Shown here piece by piece: positions 9,002-16,968 of a DNA stretch of 33,459 nucleotides. Where the stretch lies: contig CAJOIC010000033.1 of the NCBI GenBank assembly GCA_905234625.1, forward strand, positions 1 to 33,459, read 5' to 3'. The notes below the pieces were generated by a model. That model saw nothing but the letters and a program-made list of their open reading frames with translations, was not told where the DNA came from and searched no databases. This stretch comes from an uncultured Oscillospiraceae bacterium (GTDB lineage: Bacteria; Bacillota; Clostridia; Oscillospirales; Oscillospiraceae). The position numbers and the translations under genes were made by a program. The first letter of the stretch is position 1, and each line of letters starts with the position of its first letter.

Positions 9002-10666
9002 TCACATGCTTTCCGGCGCGGAGACGCCCAGGATACGCAGGGCATTGCGCAGGACGATGCGGGTGGCTGCGGCTAGGGCCAGCCGGGCCTCGGCCACGGT
9101 CTTTTCCTCGCCGCGGATGCGGCAGGCATTGTAGAACTTGTGGAACCGGGAGGCCAGCTCCGTGGCATAGCGGTTGATGCGGGAGGGGTCCAGGTCTTCC
9201 GCCGCCATGCGGATCTCTCCGGGGAAGGAGGCGATGGCCTTGATGAGGTCCCGCTCCTGGTCAGCGGTGAGGAGGGCGGCGTCGGCCTTCGAGGGAACGG
9301 TCAGTCCGTCCTCTGCCAGGGTATTCAGAAGGGAGCAGATGCGGGCGTGGGCGTACTGGACGTAGTAGACGGGATTCTCGCTGTCCTGCCGGACGGCCAG
9401 ATCAAGGTCAAACTCCAGGTGATTGTCGGGCTTGGCGTTGAAAAAGAACCGGCAGGGATCGGGTCCGATCTCGTCCATGAGGTCCGCCAGGGTCAGGGCT
9501 TTGCCCGTGCGCTTGGATACCTTGATGGTCTCGCCGTTCCGGGTCAGGCGCACCATCTGCATGATGAGGAACTCCAGAGCCCGCCCGTTCAGGCCCAGCT
9601 CCGGGCAGGTCATGGTGGAGCCGAAGCGGATGGCGTGGCCGTGATGGTCCGCGCCCCAGACGTCGATGACCCGGTCGAAGCCCCGCTCCACGAACTTGTT
9701 GCGGTGGTAGGCGATGTCCACGGCATAGTAGGTCCAGGTACCGTCCGCCCGGCGCATGCACTCGTCCTTGTCCGCGCCGAAGTCGGTGTTCCGGAGCCAG
9801 AGCTGGCCGTCCTTCTCGTAGGTGTGTCCGGCCTTCTCCAGGATGCCCACGGTCTCGGCCACATAGCCGGAATCGTGGAGGTCCGTCTCCAGGAACCACT
9901 TGTCGAAGCTGATGCGGTAGCGCTCCAGGTCCGTCTTCATACGCTGGATGTTCCGGGGGATGCCGTAGTCGATGAAGGCCTTCTGACGCTCCTCGGCGGG
10001 CATGGAGAGATACTTGTCCCCCTCCGCGTCGGCGATCTCCCGGGCCAGGGCGCGGATATCGTCGCCGTGGTAGCCGTTGTCGGGAAACTCTACGGCATCC
10101 TCTCCCAGGAGGAGCTGGAGATACCGGGCCTCCACGGAGCGGCCGAAGAGTTCCACCTGGTGTCCGGCGTTGTTCACATAGAACTCCCGCCAGACGTCCC
10201 AGCCGGACCAGTCCAGCACGGAGGCCATGGTGTCGCCCAGGACGCCGCCCCGGGCGTTTCCGATGGTCATGGGTCCGGTGGGGTTGGCGGAGACGAACTC
10301 CACCATGACGCGCTTGCCGTTGCGCTCGTCGGCGCGGCCGTAATCGTCCCCCTCGGAGAAGACGGCCTCCAGTACGTCGCTGTACCAGCCGTCTCCCAGG
10401 CGGAAGTTCAGAAAGCCGGGGCCGGCAGCCTCGGCGGAGGTGAACCAGGTCCCCTCCAGCTCCAGGCCCGCCAGGATATCCTCGGCGATCTTACGGGGCG
10501 CCGCCCGGAGGGCCTTGGCGCCGGCCATGGCATGGTTGGCGGCAAAGTCGCCGTTCTGGGTGTTTTTCGGGATGCTGACCGAGCCGGAGGCTTCGGCCAG
10601 GGCGGGGACGGCTGCCTTGATCAGCTCGTCGATCTTCGTTTTTGCTCTTTCTGTCAAATCAGCCAT
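9002..10666 (-). CDS. argS: Arginyl-tRNA synthetase
   Basis: ArgRS charges tRNA-Arg with arginine using ATP. The 554-residue product has the class I core: EFVSANPTGPMTIGNARGGV around the first signature, VSKRTGKALTLADLMDEIGP for the KMSKS-type loop, and a C-terminal DALR anticodon-binding domain starting near YVQYAHARICSL. The first signature reads TIGN where HIGH or HIGN is expected, so the first histidine is Thr. The start overlaps the end of the upstream DUF1934 gene by eight bases, so the two form an operon. A strong terminator follows. Confidence 0.96.
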   Translation of the reverse strand: MADLTERAKTKIDELIKAAVPALAEASGSVSIPKNTQNGDFAANHAMAGAKALRAAPRKIAEDILAGLELEGTWFTSAEAAGPGFLNFRLGDGWYSDVLEAVFSEGDDYGRADERNGKRVMVEFVSANPTGPMTIGNARGGVLGDTMASVLDWSGWDVWREFYVNNAGHQVELFGRSVEARYLQLLLGEDAVEFPDNGYHGDDIRALAREIADAEGDKYLSMPAEERQKAFIDYGIPRNIQRMKTDLERYRISFDKWFLETDLHDSGYVAETVGILEKAGHTYEKDGQLWLRNTDFGADKDECMRRADGTWTYYAVDIAYHRNKFVERGFDRVIDVWGADHHGHAIRFGSTMTCPELGLNGRALEFLIMQMVRLTRNGETIKVSKRTGKALTLADLMDEIGPDPCRFFFNAKPDNHLEFDLDLAVRQDSENPVYYVQYAHARICSLLNTLAEDGLTVPSKADAALLTADQERDLIKAIASFPGEIRMAAEDLDPSRINRYATELASRFHKFYNACRIRGEEKTVAEARLALAAATRIVLRNALRILGVSAPESM

Positions 10667-11105
10667 TGGGATTCTCTCTTACGTTGATTTTGAATTTGTT
10701 GCGGCCCATGAGGGTGTGGTTGAAATCGATGTCGTAGTCCAGCTCCAGGTCGCCGCCGTGCTCGCCCAGGCGGGTGTCGATCCGGCGGGTGTCCACGCCC
10801 ATGGTGGCGCTGCCGAAGGGGGTCTCGTAGAGGAAGAAGTTCTTCCGGCCCTGCTCGAACACCATCTCGGAGTTCAGGCTCCCCTCCCGGCGGAGCACGA
10901 CGCCCATGGGGCTGATGGTGAAGGTGGTGCGTGTGCCGCTGAGGCCGGTCAGGTCGCTCTCTTCGTAGGTGAAGCGGCTCTCGCCGTCTTCGAATCCATA
11001 CTGTCCGGCGGTGACCAGCTCCACGGCGTCTTTCTCGCCGGAGGGGTCGTTTTGGATGCCGGTGATGGAAATAATCGCTTCTTTCATATCCATAGTCCAT
11101 ATCAT
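10659..11105 (-). CDS. DUF1934 (YwiB-like) beta-barrel protein
   Basis: This 148-residue protein matches DUF1934, a calycin-like beta-barrel family without established function, often next to argS in Bacillota. Typical segments are GTRTTFTISPMGVVLRREG, FEQGRKNFFLYETPFGSATM and ELDYDIDFNHTLMGRNKFKI. The first ATG (11105) is preceded by GAGGG nine bases upstream; starts at the fifth or seventh codon are also possible. It overlaps argS, so it may matter for translation or tRNA charging, but that is only context. Confidence 0.85.
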   Translation of the reverse strand: MIWTMDMKEAIISITGIQNDPSGEKDAVELVTAGQYGFEDGESRFTYEESDLTGLSGTRTTFTISPMGVVLRREGSLNSEMVFEQGRKNFFLYETPFGSATMGVDTRRIDTRLGEHGGDLELDYDIDFNHTLMGRNKFKINVRENPNG

Positions 11106-11135
11106 ATAATAAATCCCTCGCTAAAACAAGGAAAA

Positions 11136-11185
11136 AATGATGGGCAATGTGCATGAATCGTGTTATAATACTTGTGCCCATCATT
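11136..11185 (+). promoter_or_regulatory. Inverted repeat enclosing an extended -10 promoter
   Basis: An 11-bp perfect inverted repeat (AATGATGGGCA at 11136-11146, TGCCCATCATT at 11175-11185) encloses TGTTATAAT, with the -10 at 11164-11169 and a weak -35 TGGGCA at 11141-11146, 17 bases away. The left arm covers the -35. A second TATAAT lies at about 11212. This looks like an operator over the promoter of the gene at 11241, or a divergent switch with the DUF1934-argS operon. Confidence 0.5.
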
Positions 11186-11240
11186 GGCTCACGTCAGGCG
11201 CGTCCGCGCGCTATAATGATATCGGGGAGGTGAGCGGCTT

Positions 11241-11648
11241 ATGACCATAGAGCTCAGCGAGAAAGAATTCCGGCGGCTGCTGGACCTTGTATATATCGGA
11301 GACTGGATCCTAAACTCCGCCAGGGGGGAGGACCGGTTCGAGGACTACGACAACGTGCTGGAGAAGCTGTTTGCCCTCTGTCCCGGCGTGGGGATGACCG
11401 CGCTGATGGACTCCTGGCAGGGGCATGTTTTCCCCTCCAAGGCATACCGGGAGGGGGGCATCCACGAGGCCATCGCGGACTATGAGGACGCGGTGTTCTT
11501 CGATATCCTGGCGGAGGAGTTGGCCCGCCGCGACATGGAGGGCGAGGGCATCGCTGCCGACGACGAGACGGAGCTTGCCGACCGCATGGAGGAGTACTAC
11601 CAGGAATTCGAGCAGCACGGTATCGACAATCTCACCGTGGACAACTGA
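11241..11648 (+). CDS. Conserved-looking acidic protein of unknown function
   Basis: I do not recognise this 135-residue protein. It is strongly acidic and mostly helical in character, with no signal peptide or membrane segment: it starts MTIELSEKEFRRLLDLVYIG and ends EEYYQEFEQHGIDNLTVDN. GGGGAGGTG precedes the ATG at good spacing, and codon use resembles its neighbours, so it is likely a real cytoplasmic protein. It is followed by a hairpin and then spoVAC. Confidence 0.75.
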   Translation: MTIELSEKEFRRLLDLVYIGDWILNSARGEDRFEDYDNVLEKLFALCPGVGMTALMDSWQGHVFPSKAYREGGIHEAIADYEDAVFFDILAEELARRDMEGEGIAADDETELADRMEEYYQEFEQHGIDNLTVDN

Positions 11649-11668
11649 CCGACCGCATAATTTTACCG

Positions 11669-11700
11669 CCTGTGCCGAATACTAGGCACAGGTGATTTTT
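11669..11700 (+). terminator. Hairpin with T-run overlapping the spoVAC ribosome-binding site
   Basis: An eight-base-pair stem (CCTGTGCC with GGCACAGG, eight-base loop) is followed by TGATTTTT. It can terminate the upstream gene. The 3' arm and following bases also contain AGGTGA (11690-11695), the only Shine-Dalgarno sequence for the spoVAC ATG at 11702, so the folded hairpin would hide that site. Confidence 0.65.
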
Positions 11701-11701
11701 A

Positions 11702-12142
11702 ATGAATATGTCCAACAAAGACTACGCGGAGCTGGTAAAGCGCCGGGAGCCCAAGTCCCCTCTGGGGGCGGACCTTGTAAAAGCCTTCACGGTGGGAGGC
11801 CTCATCTGCTGCCTGGGACAGGCCCTGTCGATTCTGTACGGGGAGGTGGCCGGCCTCGACGAGGAGGCCGCCGCCACGGCGGTGAGCATGACCCTCATCT
11901 TCCTGTCCGCCCTGCTGACGGGCCTGAACGTGTACGACCGGCTGGCACGCTTCGCCGGAGCCGGAACCCTGGTGCCCATCACGGGCTTTGCCAACGCCAT
12001 GGCATCCCCGGCCATGGAATATCGGTCGGAGGGCTTCGTCCTGGGCCTTGCGGCGAAAATGTTTTCCATCACGGGTCCCGTCATCGTCTACGGTATCGCC
12101 GCCAGCGTGGTCTACGGGCTCATACTGTGCCTTATAAAGTGA
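11702..12142 (+). CDS. spoVAC: Stage V sporulation protein AC
   Basis: SpoVAC is a membrane subunit of the SpoVA channel, which moves Ca-dipicolinic acid during sporulation and germination; the Bacillus protein has been described as mechanosensitive. The 146-residue product has family motifs VKAFTVGGLICCLGQALS, LTGLNVYDRLARFAGAGTLV, PITGFANAMASPAMEYRSEG and four to five hydrophobic segments. The first ATG has AGGTGA seven bases upstream, inside a hairpin arm. The usual partners spoVAD and spoVAE do not follow: the next gene is a convergent esterase. Confidence 0.95.
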   Translation: MNMSNKDYAELVKRREPKSPLGADLVKAFTVGGLICCLGQALSILYGEVAGLDEEAAATAVSMTLIFLSALLTGLNVYDRLARFAGAGTLVPITGFANAMASPAMEYRSEGFVLGLAAKMFSITGPVIVYGIAASVVYGLILCLIK

Positions 12143-12241
12143 CGGGTACAGCGGAGCGCGAGAAGTCCATGGAGGAGGACACCCGTCGCCGGGAGCCGGA
12201 GGAATGATCCCGATCGTATTTTGGACGTTTTGAAAAGAGAA

Positions 12242-12269
12242 GACGGCGAGGGCATGAGCCTTCGCCGTC
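12242..12269. terminator. Hairpin between spoVAC and the esterase gene
   Basis: A twelve-base-pair stem (GACGGCGAGGGC with GCCTTCGCCGTC, one G-T pair, ATGA loop) lies between two converging genes. On the minus strand TTCTCTTTTC follows, fitting termination of the esterase transcript. On the plus strand the T-run is about 16 bases away. Confidence 0.65.
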
Positions 12270-12291
12270 ATATTGATTCATCAACTTTTTT

Positions 12292-13284
12292 TCAGGACGC
12301 GGCGGCCTGGAGGATATAGTCGAAGGCCTCCTCGGTCTCGGGGATGCCGTAGCCGATGTACAGGGGCCAGACGTGGAACATGCCCTCCGCCACGTAGGTG
12401 TCGTGATCGATGCCCTGCTGGGTGAGGAGCCGGTCCAGGACCATGATGTCAGGATAGAGTAGCTCCGCCGTGCCGGTGAGGATGGTGATATGGCCCAGAC
12501 CCTCAAAGTCGCCGAAGAGGGGACTGACGGCGGGGTCCCGGGGACTCAGCTCCCCGGCCCAAAGCTCCCCGAGTCCTCTCAGCTGCTGAGAGTCCAGGGC
12601 AGGGTCCTTTTTCTCGTAGACAGGGATCTCGTCGTTCGTCAGGGTCACGTCCACCCACGGGCAGATGAGGATGAGCCTGTCCGGTCCCTCGATCCCATCG
12701 TCCCGCAGCCACATGGCGAAGGAGAGGGCGAGACCGCCCCCGGCGGAGTCTCCCATGAAGACGATCTCCCCGTGGACCATGCCCGTCATGAACTGGGTGT
12801 AGGTCTCCTCCAGGGCCGCGAGGCAGGTCTCCGCGTTGCTGTCCGGCAGCTTGGGGTAGATAGGGACCACCACCGTGCAGTCCAGCTCCTGGGCCAGCCT
12901 GTCCAGGAAGATCCAGTGCACCCCCCGGGGCTGGTCGATGTAGGACCCGCCGGGGAAGTAGAAGACCATGAGCTGCGACTGGGCGGCGCCGTTCAGGATG
13001 TACAGAGGCATCTCGGCCACCTCCTGGCGGACCAGGGAGGAGGTGAGCTCCACGTCCTCCGGCAGCTCGTACTCCGCCGTATTCTGCTGCCGCTTCTCCA
13101 GGAGGTACTCGGTGAAATAGTAGTCGTTTAAGTAGCTCTCCTTCTTCAGCTGCCAGGCGAAGAGCGTGGCCTGCTGGGAGCGGCCGTAGATGAGCCGGGA
13201 GAGCAGGGGGATACCCAGCAGCAGCGCCAGGATCAGAGCCGCCGCTACCAGGACCCATATCAGTTTCTTCATAGGATCCCTCAT
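12292..13284 (-). CDS. Membrane-anchored alpha/beta-hydrolase (HSL-type esterase)
   Basis: This 330-residue protein has one N-terminal hydrophobic segment (about 8-32) that looks like an uncleaved anchor, then an alpha/beta-hydrolase domain of the hormone-sensitive-lipase type. The oxyanion segment is FPGGSY (HGGG in classic members) at about 110-115, the nucleophile elbow is GDSAGG with S180, and the late MFHVWPLY supplies the catalytic histidine. It should hydrolyse small acyl esters outside the membrane; the substrate is unknown. The first ATG has GGAGGG five bases upstream, but a second ATG four codons on also has a good site. Confidence 0.88.
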   Translation of the reverse strand: MRDPMKKLIWVLVAAALILALLLGIPLLSRLIYGRSQQATLFAWQLKKESYLNDYYFTEYLLEKRQQNTAEYELPEDVELTSSLVRQEVAEMPLYILNGAAQSQLMVFYFPGGSYIDQPRGVHWIFLDRLAQELDCTVVVPIYPKLPDSNAETCLAALEETYTQFMTGMVHGEIVFMGDSAGGGLALSFAMWLRDDGIEGPDRLILICPWVDVTLTNDEIPVYEKKDPALDSQQLRGLGELWAGELSPRDPAVSPLFGDFEGLGHITILTGTAELLYPDIMVLDRLLTQQGIDHDTYVAEGMFHVWPLYIGYGIPETEEAFDYILQAAAS

Positions 13285-13399
13285 TTCTACCCTCCATAGT
13301 AATGGAATACGCGCCCTTCGTCAAACGATTTTTTTCTGAAAGGCAAAACCGACAAAGATATAACGAAATTGTTGTGAATATGACCAAAACAGAGGCGGC

Positions 13400-13429
13400 T
13401 TAACGTTAATTTTATGTTGATGTTATAAT
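13400..13429 (+). promoter_or_regulatory. Promoter of the NTF2-like secreted protein
   Basis: An extended -10 (TGTTATAAT, -10 at 13424-13429) and a TTAACG about 18 bases upstream lie in an AT-rich stretch. A leader of about 45 bases with a small TGGCC/GGCCA hairpin precedes GGAGGA and the ATG at 13483. The rest of 13285-13399 holds no gene. Confidence 0.65.
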
Positions 13430-13482
13430 ATGGATTTAGATATGGCCCGCTGCGGCCAAGTTCATAAGAATGGAGGAGCAAC

Positions 13483-14436
13483 ATGAAAAAATCACTGAAA
13501 ATCATCCTCAGCCTCGTCTGCGTCATCGCGATGATCGCCTCCCTCGGCATCGGCGCCCTGGCCTACACCGACGAGGAGATCGCCAAGATCGCCTCCGACG
13601 CTCAGCGCGCGCTGGACGTGCAGGCGGTGGAGAACATCATGAACCGTCACGTCATGTACCACTGCTATGGCGAGCACCGCGAGGAAATGGAAGAGCTCTG
13701 GGTCCAGGAGCCCGAGAATCAGGCCACGGCCTCCTTCGGCCAGAACCAGGGCTTCATGGTGGGCTACGGTTCCATTTGGGACGGCTATGTGACCGGCCAT
13801 GACGAATCCTGGCTCTCCAGCGCCAAGCGCTACTGCCAGAACAACGGCATCGACGTCTCCGGTTGGACCGACGACCAGATCCTGGAGGTTTACGGCGGCG
13901 TGGGCCAGCTGCTGCTGCATGTCACCACCACCGCCATCATTGAGATCGCCGAGGACGGCAAGACTGCCAAGGGCTTCTGGTACTCCCCCGGCATGATCGC
14001 CGAATCCGGCCAGTCCGGCAATACCATCTATGAGGCATACGGCTGCGACTTCATCAAGGAAGGCGACGAGTGGAAGATGTGGCATCTGCATATGTTCACC
14101 GACTTCATGGGCAGCTTCTACATCACCCTCGGAGGCTCCTCCGGTGAGCCCAACACCTCCGTGGCTCCCACCGCTGCCGCCTCTGCCGAGGCGCCTGCCG
14201 ACAGCAGCGCCCAGGGCGACATGACTGAGGTGGACGAGTTCCTGCGTCACGACTATCTGTCCAGCCCGCAGTACAGCGAGTTCTCCAAGCACCGCCTGCG
14301 CAGCGAGATGGAAGTCATCCCCATCCCCGTGCCCTATGAGAGCTGGAGCTTCGATGTTCCCAACTTCGGCCCCACCGCGGAGGAGTGGGAGAGCATCGGC
14401 GTGGATCTCAGCGCTTGGTACGCGGCCCACAAGTAA
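13483..14436 (+). CDS. Secreted NTF2/SnoaL-like protein
   Basis: The 317-residue product has a Sec signal peptide (basic MKKSLK, hydrophobic core, GALA-YTDEE cleavage near residue 27). Residues about 40-205 look like an NTF2/SnoaL cone-shaped fold: DVQAVENIMNRHVMYHCYGE near its start and KMWHLHMFTDF near its end, a pattern often annotated as a nuclear transport factor 2 family protein. An Ala/Ser/Pro linker (about 222-246) leads to a C-terminal segment ending in VDLSAWYAAHK. A ligand-binding or isomerase-like function is possible but unproven. It is monocistronic, with strong signals at both ends. Confidence 0.78.
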   Translation: MKKSLKIILSLVCVIAMIASLGIGALAYTDEEIAKIASDAQRALDVQAVENIMNRHVMYHCYGEHREEMEELWVQEPENQATASFGQNQGFMVGYGSIWDGYVTGHDESWLSSAKRYCQNNGIDVSGWTDDQILEVYGGVGQLLLHVTTTAIIEIAEDGKTAKGFWYSPGMIAESGQSGNTIYEAYGCDFIKEGDEWKMWHLHMFTDFMGSFYITLGGSSGEPNTSVAPTAAASAEAPADSSAQGDMTEVDEFLRHDYLSSPQYSEFSKHRLRSEMEVIPIPVPYESWSFDVPNFGPTAEEWESIGVDLSAWYAAHK

Positions 14437-14449
14437 ATCCGTAAAACAG

Positions 14450-14481
14450 ACAGCGCCTCCCGCAAGAGAGGCGCTGTTTTT
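14450..14481 (+). terminator. Intrinsic terminator of the NTF2-like gene
   Basis: A stem of ACAGCGCCTC with GAGGCGCTGT around an eight-base loop is followed by TTTTT, 13 bases after the stop codon. It is a textbook intrinsic terminator. Confidence 0.93.
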
Positions 14482-14507
14482 GCGCGTTTTAAGAGAAATC
14501 CAGTCCG

Positions 14508-14966
14508 TCATTCCGAAGTTGTCAGCTCCATGGTGGCGTCGGTGATGGCGCACATGTAGACGTTCTGCTCGTCCCGGGAGAAGGTCCCTACCACGGTGAC
14601 GGTGTCGCCGTTTTCCGGATAATCGTCCGGGTAGACGAGACTGTCCCCATCCGCCGGGAAAAACTGCAGGCCCTGGGAGCAGCAGGCGGTGGCGTCCGGG
14701 ATGATGCAGTTGAAGTAGGGCTCCCCCGTCATGGGGTTCTCATAGGCGGAGAAGAGGCCCTGGATGCGCACCACCTTGCCGTAGTATTCCTCGGGCTCGT
14801 AGCGCATGTTGTATACCTCAGAGTAGACCATGGTGCTGCTCAGCCGGGTGAGGTCCAGGTCGATGCCGTCCTCGCCGGCGTAGAAGTCCGCGGCGTTCCG
14901 GCTGGCGCAGGCTGGCAGGAGCAAAAAGCCCGCCAGCAGGAGGGGGAGGAGTATTCGTCGTTTCAT
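14508..14966 (-). CDS. Small lipoprotein, possible OB-fold, of unknown function
   Basis: This 152-residue protein carries a lipoprotein signal peptide with lipobox LPAC (about residues 17-20). The mature part, with YYGKVVRIQGLFSAYENPM and NGDTVTVVGTFSRDEQNVYM, has the alternating pattern of an OB-fold-like beta barrel. It begins four bases after the histidine kinase stop, so it is the third gene of the response regulator / kinase operon. A surface accessory or sensing role for that kinase is an inference from position only. Minor cysteines (CC in ATACCSQG) could form a disulfide or bind a ligand. Confidence 0.8.
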   Translation of the reverse strand: MKRRILLPLLLAGFLLLPACASRNAADFYAGEDGIDLDLTRLSSTMVYSEVYNMRYEPEEYYGKVVRIQGLFSAYENPMTGEPYFNCIIPDATACCSQGLQFFPADGDSLVYPDDYPENGDTVTVVGTFSRDEQNVYMCAITDATMELTTSE

Positions 14967-14970
14967 GGCT

Positions 14971-16203
14971 TTATCCTATCTCTGCGGTGAAGGTGACAGA
15001 GCGGCCCCCGTCCCGTGTCTCGGCCCGGATACTGCCGCCGTACATGGAGGCGATCTCCTGGGCGATGGACAGGCCCAGGCCGTGGCCATCCTGAGCGGCG
15101 CGATGCCCCGGGGCTCGATAGAAGCGCTCGAAGATGCGGTCCAGGTCCGGGGCGGTCAGCCCGTCGCAGTCGTTGGTGAGTTCTATGACAGCGCGTTTGT
15201 CCTGCCGGATGACCAGACGGATGCCGCCCCCTTCGGGGGTGTATTTGACGGCGTTGTCCATGAGGACGGACAGCAGCGTCCGCAGGGCCTCCTCGTTTCC
15301 CGTGACGGTGACGTCGGGCTCGATGTCCGCCGTGACGGTCTGGTCTCGGGACAGGGCCAGAGGCCGGAAGTCCGAGAGGATCCCCTCTCCCAGGGCGCTG
15401 AGGTCCACGGGCAGGTCGGCGTCGTGCTGCTTCTTCTCGCTCAGGAGGGAGTAGGTGGTGAGCTGGTCGATGAGCAGAGAGAGGTGGTCCGCCTGGAGCT
15501 GGGCGTTTTCCAGCCACTCCGAGGTCTTCCCGTCCTCCATGATCTGCATATCCAGGTCGGAGATGATGACGCCGAGAGGCGTTTTGAGCTCATGGCTGGC
15601 GTTGGAGATGAATCGGCGCTGGCTCTCGATGTTTTCCGCGAAGGGACGGATGGCCCGGCCGGAGAGGAGGGTCACCATGGCCAGCACCAGCAGGAAGCTG
15701 ATGAGCCCCACCAGCAGGGAGGTGTCCCACAGGGAGCGTATGGAGGAAAACTCCGTCTCGCACCGGAGAAAGACCAGCTTATAAGGTGTTTCCCGAACCG
15801 CCACATAGTAGCGGTAGGGCCCCACGTCCCCCCGGTCACGGCTGTCTGCCAGGATGCTGGCGATGAGGGCGGAGGCGTCCAGCTCCGCAGCGGCGGAGAG
15901 CACTTCCAGCTGATGGTTCAGAATGGGGCCCGTCATGCCCCCGGAGAAGATGAAGTAGCTGGCCTCGTTCATGATGCCCGCGCTGTTCAGATCCACCCAG
16001 CTGCGGATCTGCTGGGGGGTGCTCATGACCATGCCAACAGGGGGGCCCATATCGCTTTCGGCCAGATAGTCCAGACGGCGGTCGATGCCGACGTAGACGT
16101 TCCGGGTGTTCACGAGATTCACCCCCAGGAGGATGAGAAGCAGCACCGCCAGGAAGGACCACATGACGATGAGGATGAAGCGGCGTCGGAGGTTCGAGAT
16201 CAT
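14971..16203 (-). CDS. Two-component sensor histidine kinase
   Basis: The 410-residue kinase has two membrane segments (about 8-30 and 162-181) around an extracytoplasmic domain of some 130 residues with no obvious known fold. It continues with a dimerisation/phosphoacceptor domain, SNASHELKTPLG with H204, and an ATPase domain: N box LLSVLMDNAVKYTP and a GHGLGLSIA G2 box. The G1 box reads NDCDGL rather than a standard DxGxG. Its ATG overlaps the response regulator stop (ATGA), so the pair are coupled. The stimulus is unknown; the nearest divergent gene encodes a Tat-exported flavoprotein. Confidence 0.93.
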   Translation of the reverse strand: MISNLRRRFILIVMWSFLAVLLLILLGVNLVNTRNVYVGIDRRLDYLAESDMGPPVGMVMSTPQQIRSWVDLNSAGIMNEASYFIFSGGMTGPILNHQLEVLSAAAELDASALIASILADSRDRGDVGPYRYYVAVRETPYKLVFLRCETEFSSIRSLWDTSLLVGLISFLLVLAMVTLLSGRAIRPFAENIESQRRFISNASHELKTPLGVIISDLDMQIMEDGKTSEWLENAQLQADHLSLLIDQLTTYSLLSEKKQHDADLPVDLSALGEGILSDFRPLALSRDQTVTADIEPDVTVTGNEEALRTLLSVLMDNAVKYTPEGGGIRLVIRQDKRAVIELTNDCDGLTAPDLDRIFERFYRAPGHRAAQDGHGLGLSIAQEIASMYGGSIRAETRDGGRSVTFTAEIG

Positions 16204-16880
16204 GACCGCTCCGCCTCCTGGAGGGAGTAGCCCACGCCCCGTTCGCCCCGGATGGACAGGGAGCCCCCGGCCTGGTCAAGCTTCTTCCGCAGGGAGGAGA
16301 TGTGGACCCGGACGACGCTCATGTCGGGCATGTCCTCCCAGCACCAGACCCGCTTGCAGAACTCGTCCGTGGAGACGCTGCGCCCCGGGTCCCTGGCCAT
16401 GAGCTCCAGGATCTGATACTCCTTGCCGGTGAGCTTCACCCGGCCCGCGGGACCGGTGACGCTGTGGTCGCCGCTGTCCAGAACCACATCCCCGATGGTC
16501 AGTGTGTCCGGGCGGTAGGAGGGCCGCCGCCGCAGCAGCGCCCGCACCCGGGCCAGGAGCTCCTCGGAGTGGAAGGGCTTAGGGAGGTAATCGTCCGCCC
16601 CGGCGTCGTAGCCCTCGATCCGGTCCCCTACCTGGGTCTTGGCGGTGAGGATCATCACCGGGACGGACACTCCCGCGGCCCGGAGGCGGCGGATGACCTC
16701 CACCCCGTCCAGCCCGGGCATCATGATGTCCAGGATAAGACCGTCGTAAAGATTCGCCACGGCGTATTCCAGAGCGTCGCTGCCGTTATATACGGCGTCC
16801 ACGGTATAGCCTGCGTGCTCCAGAATGGCGGACAGCGCCCGACAGTAGGAGCGGTTGTCCTCCGCTACGAGGATGCGCAT
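16200..16880 (-). CDS. OmpR/PhoB-family response regulator
   Basis: A 226-residue DNA-binding regulator. The receiver domain has the acidic pocket (E7, D8), phosphoacceptor D51 (LILDIMMPG) and K101 (LPKPF). The winged-helix domain (about 128-222) ends with RVHISSLRKKLDQ and RGERGVGYSLQ. It is first in the regulator-kinase-lipoprotein operon and is transcribed divergently from the flavoprotein gene at 17064, whose promoter lies within 120 bases, so it may control that gene. Confidence 0.95.
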   Translation of the reverse strand: MRILVAEDNRSYCRALSAILEHAGYTVDAVYNGSDALEYAVANLYDGLILDIMMPGLDGVEVIRRLRAAGVSVPVMILTAKTQVGDRIEGYDAGADDYLPKPFHSEELLARVRALLRRRPSYRPDTLTIGDVVLDSGDHSVTGPAGRVKLTGKEYQILELMARDPGRSVSTDEFCKRVWCWEDMPDMSVVRVHISSLRKKLDQAGGSLSIRGERGVGYSLQEAERS

Positions 16881-16910
16881 GGTTCAGCCCCCTTGCATTG
16901 GTGTAGTCCC

Positions 16911-16939
16911 ATTATAAAACGTTCCGGTCCCGTTGGGAA
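16911..16939 (-). promoter_or_regulatory. Promoter of the response regulator operon
   Basis: On the minus strand TTCCCA (16934-16939) and a perfect TATAAT (16911-16916) are separated by 17 bases. AGGGGG precedes the regulator ATG. Confidence 0.65.
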
Positions 16940-16968
16940 GGGAAATGCCAAGATTTATCGGATTATTA

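Noticed and set aside
9140-10687. 515-codon plus-strand frame opposite argS
   Set aside because: Antisense to argS, low-complexity Val/Gly/Asp composition, no ribosome site.
12170-12208. 12-codon frame (MEEDTRRREPEE) after spoVAC
   Set aside because: Too short, without a convincing ribosome site, and no known peptide family.
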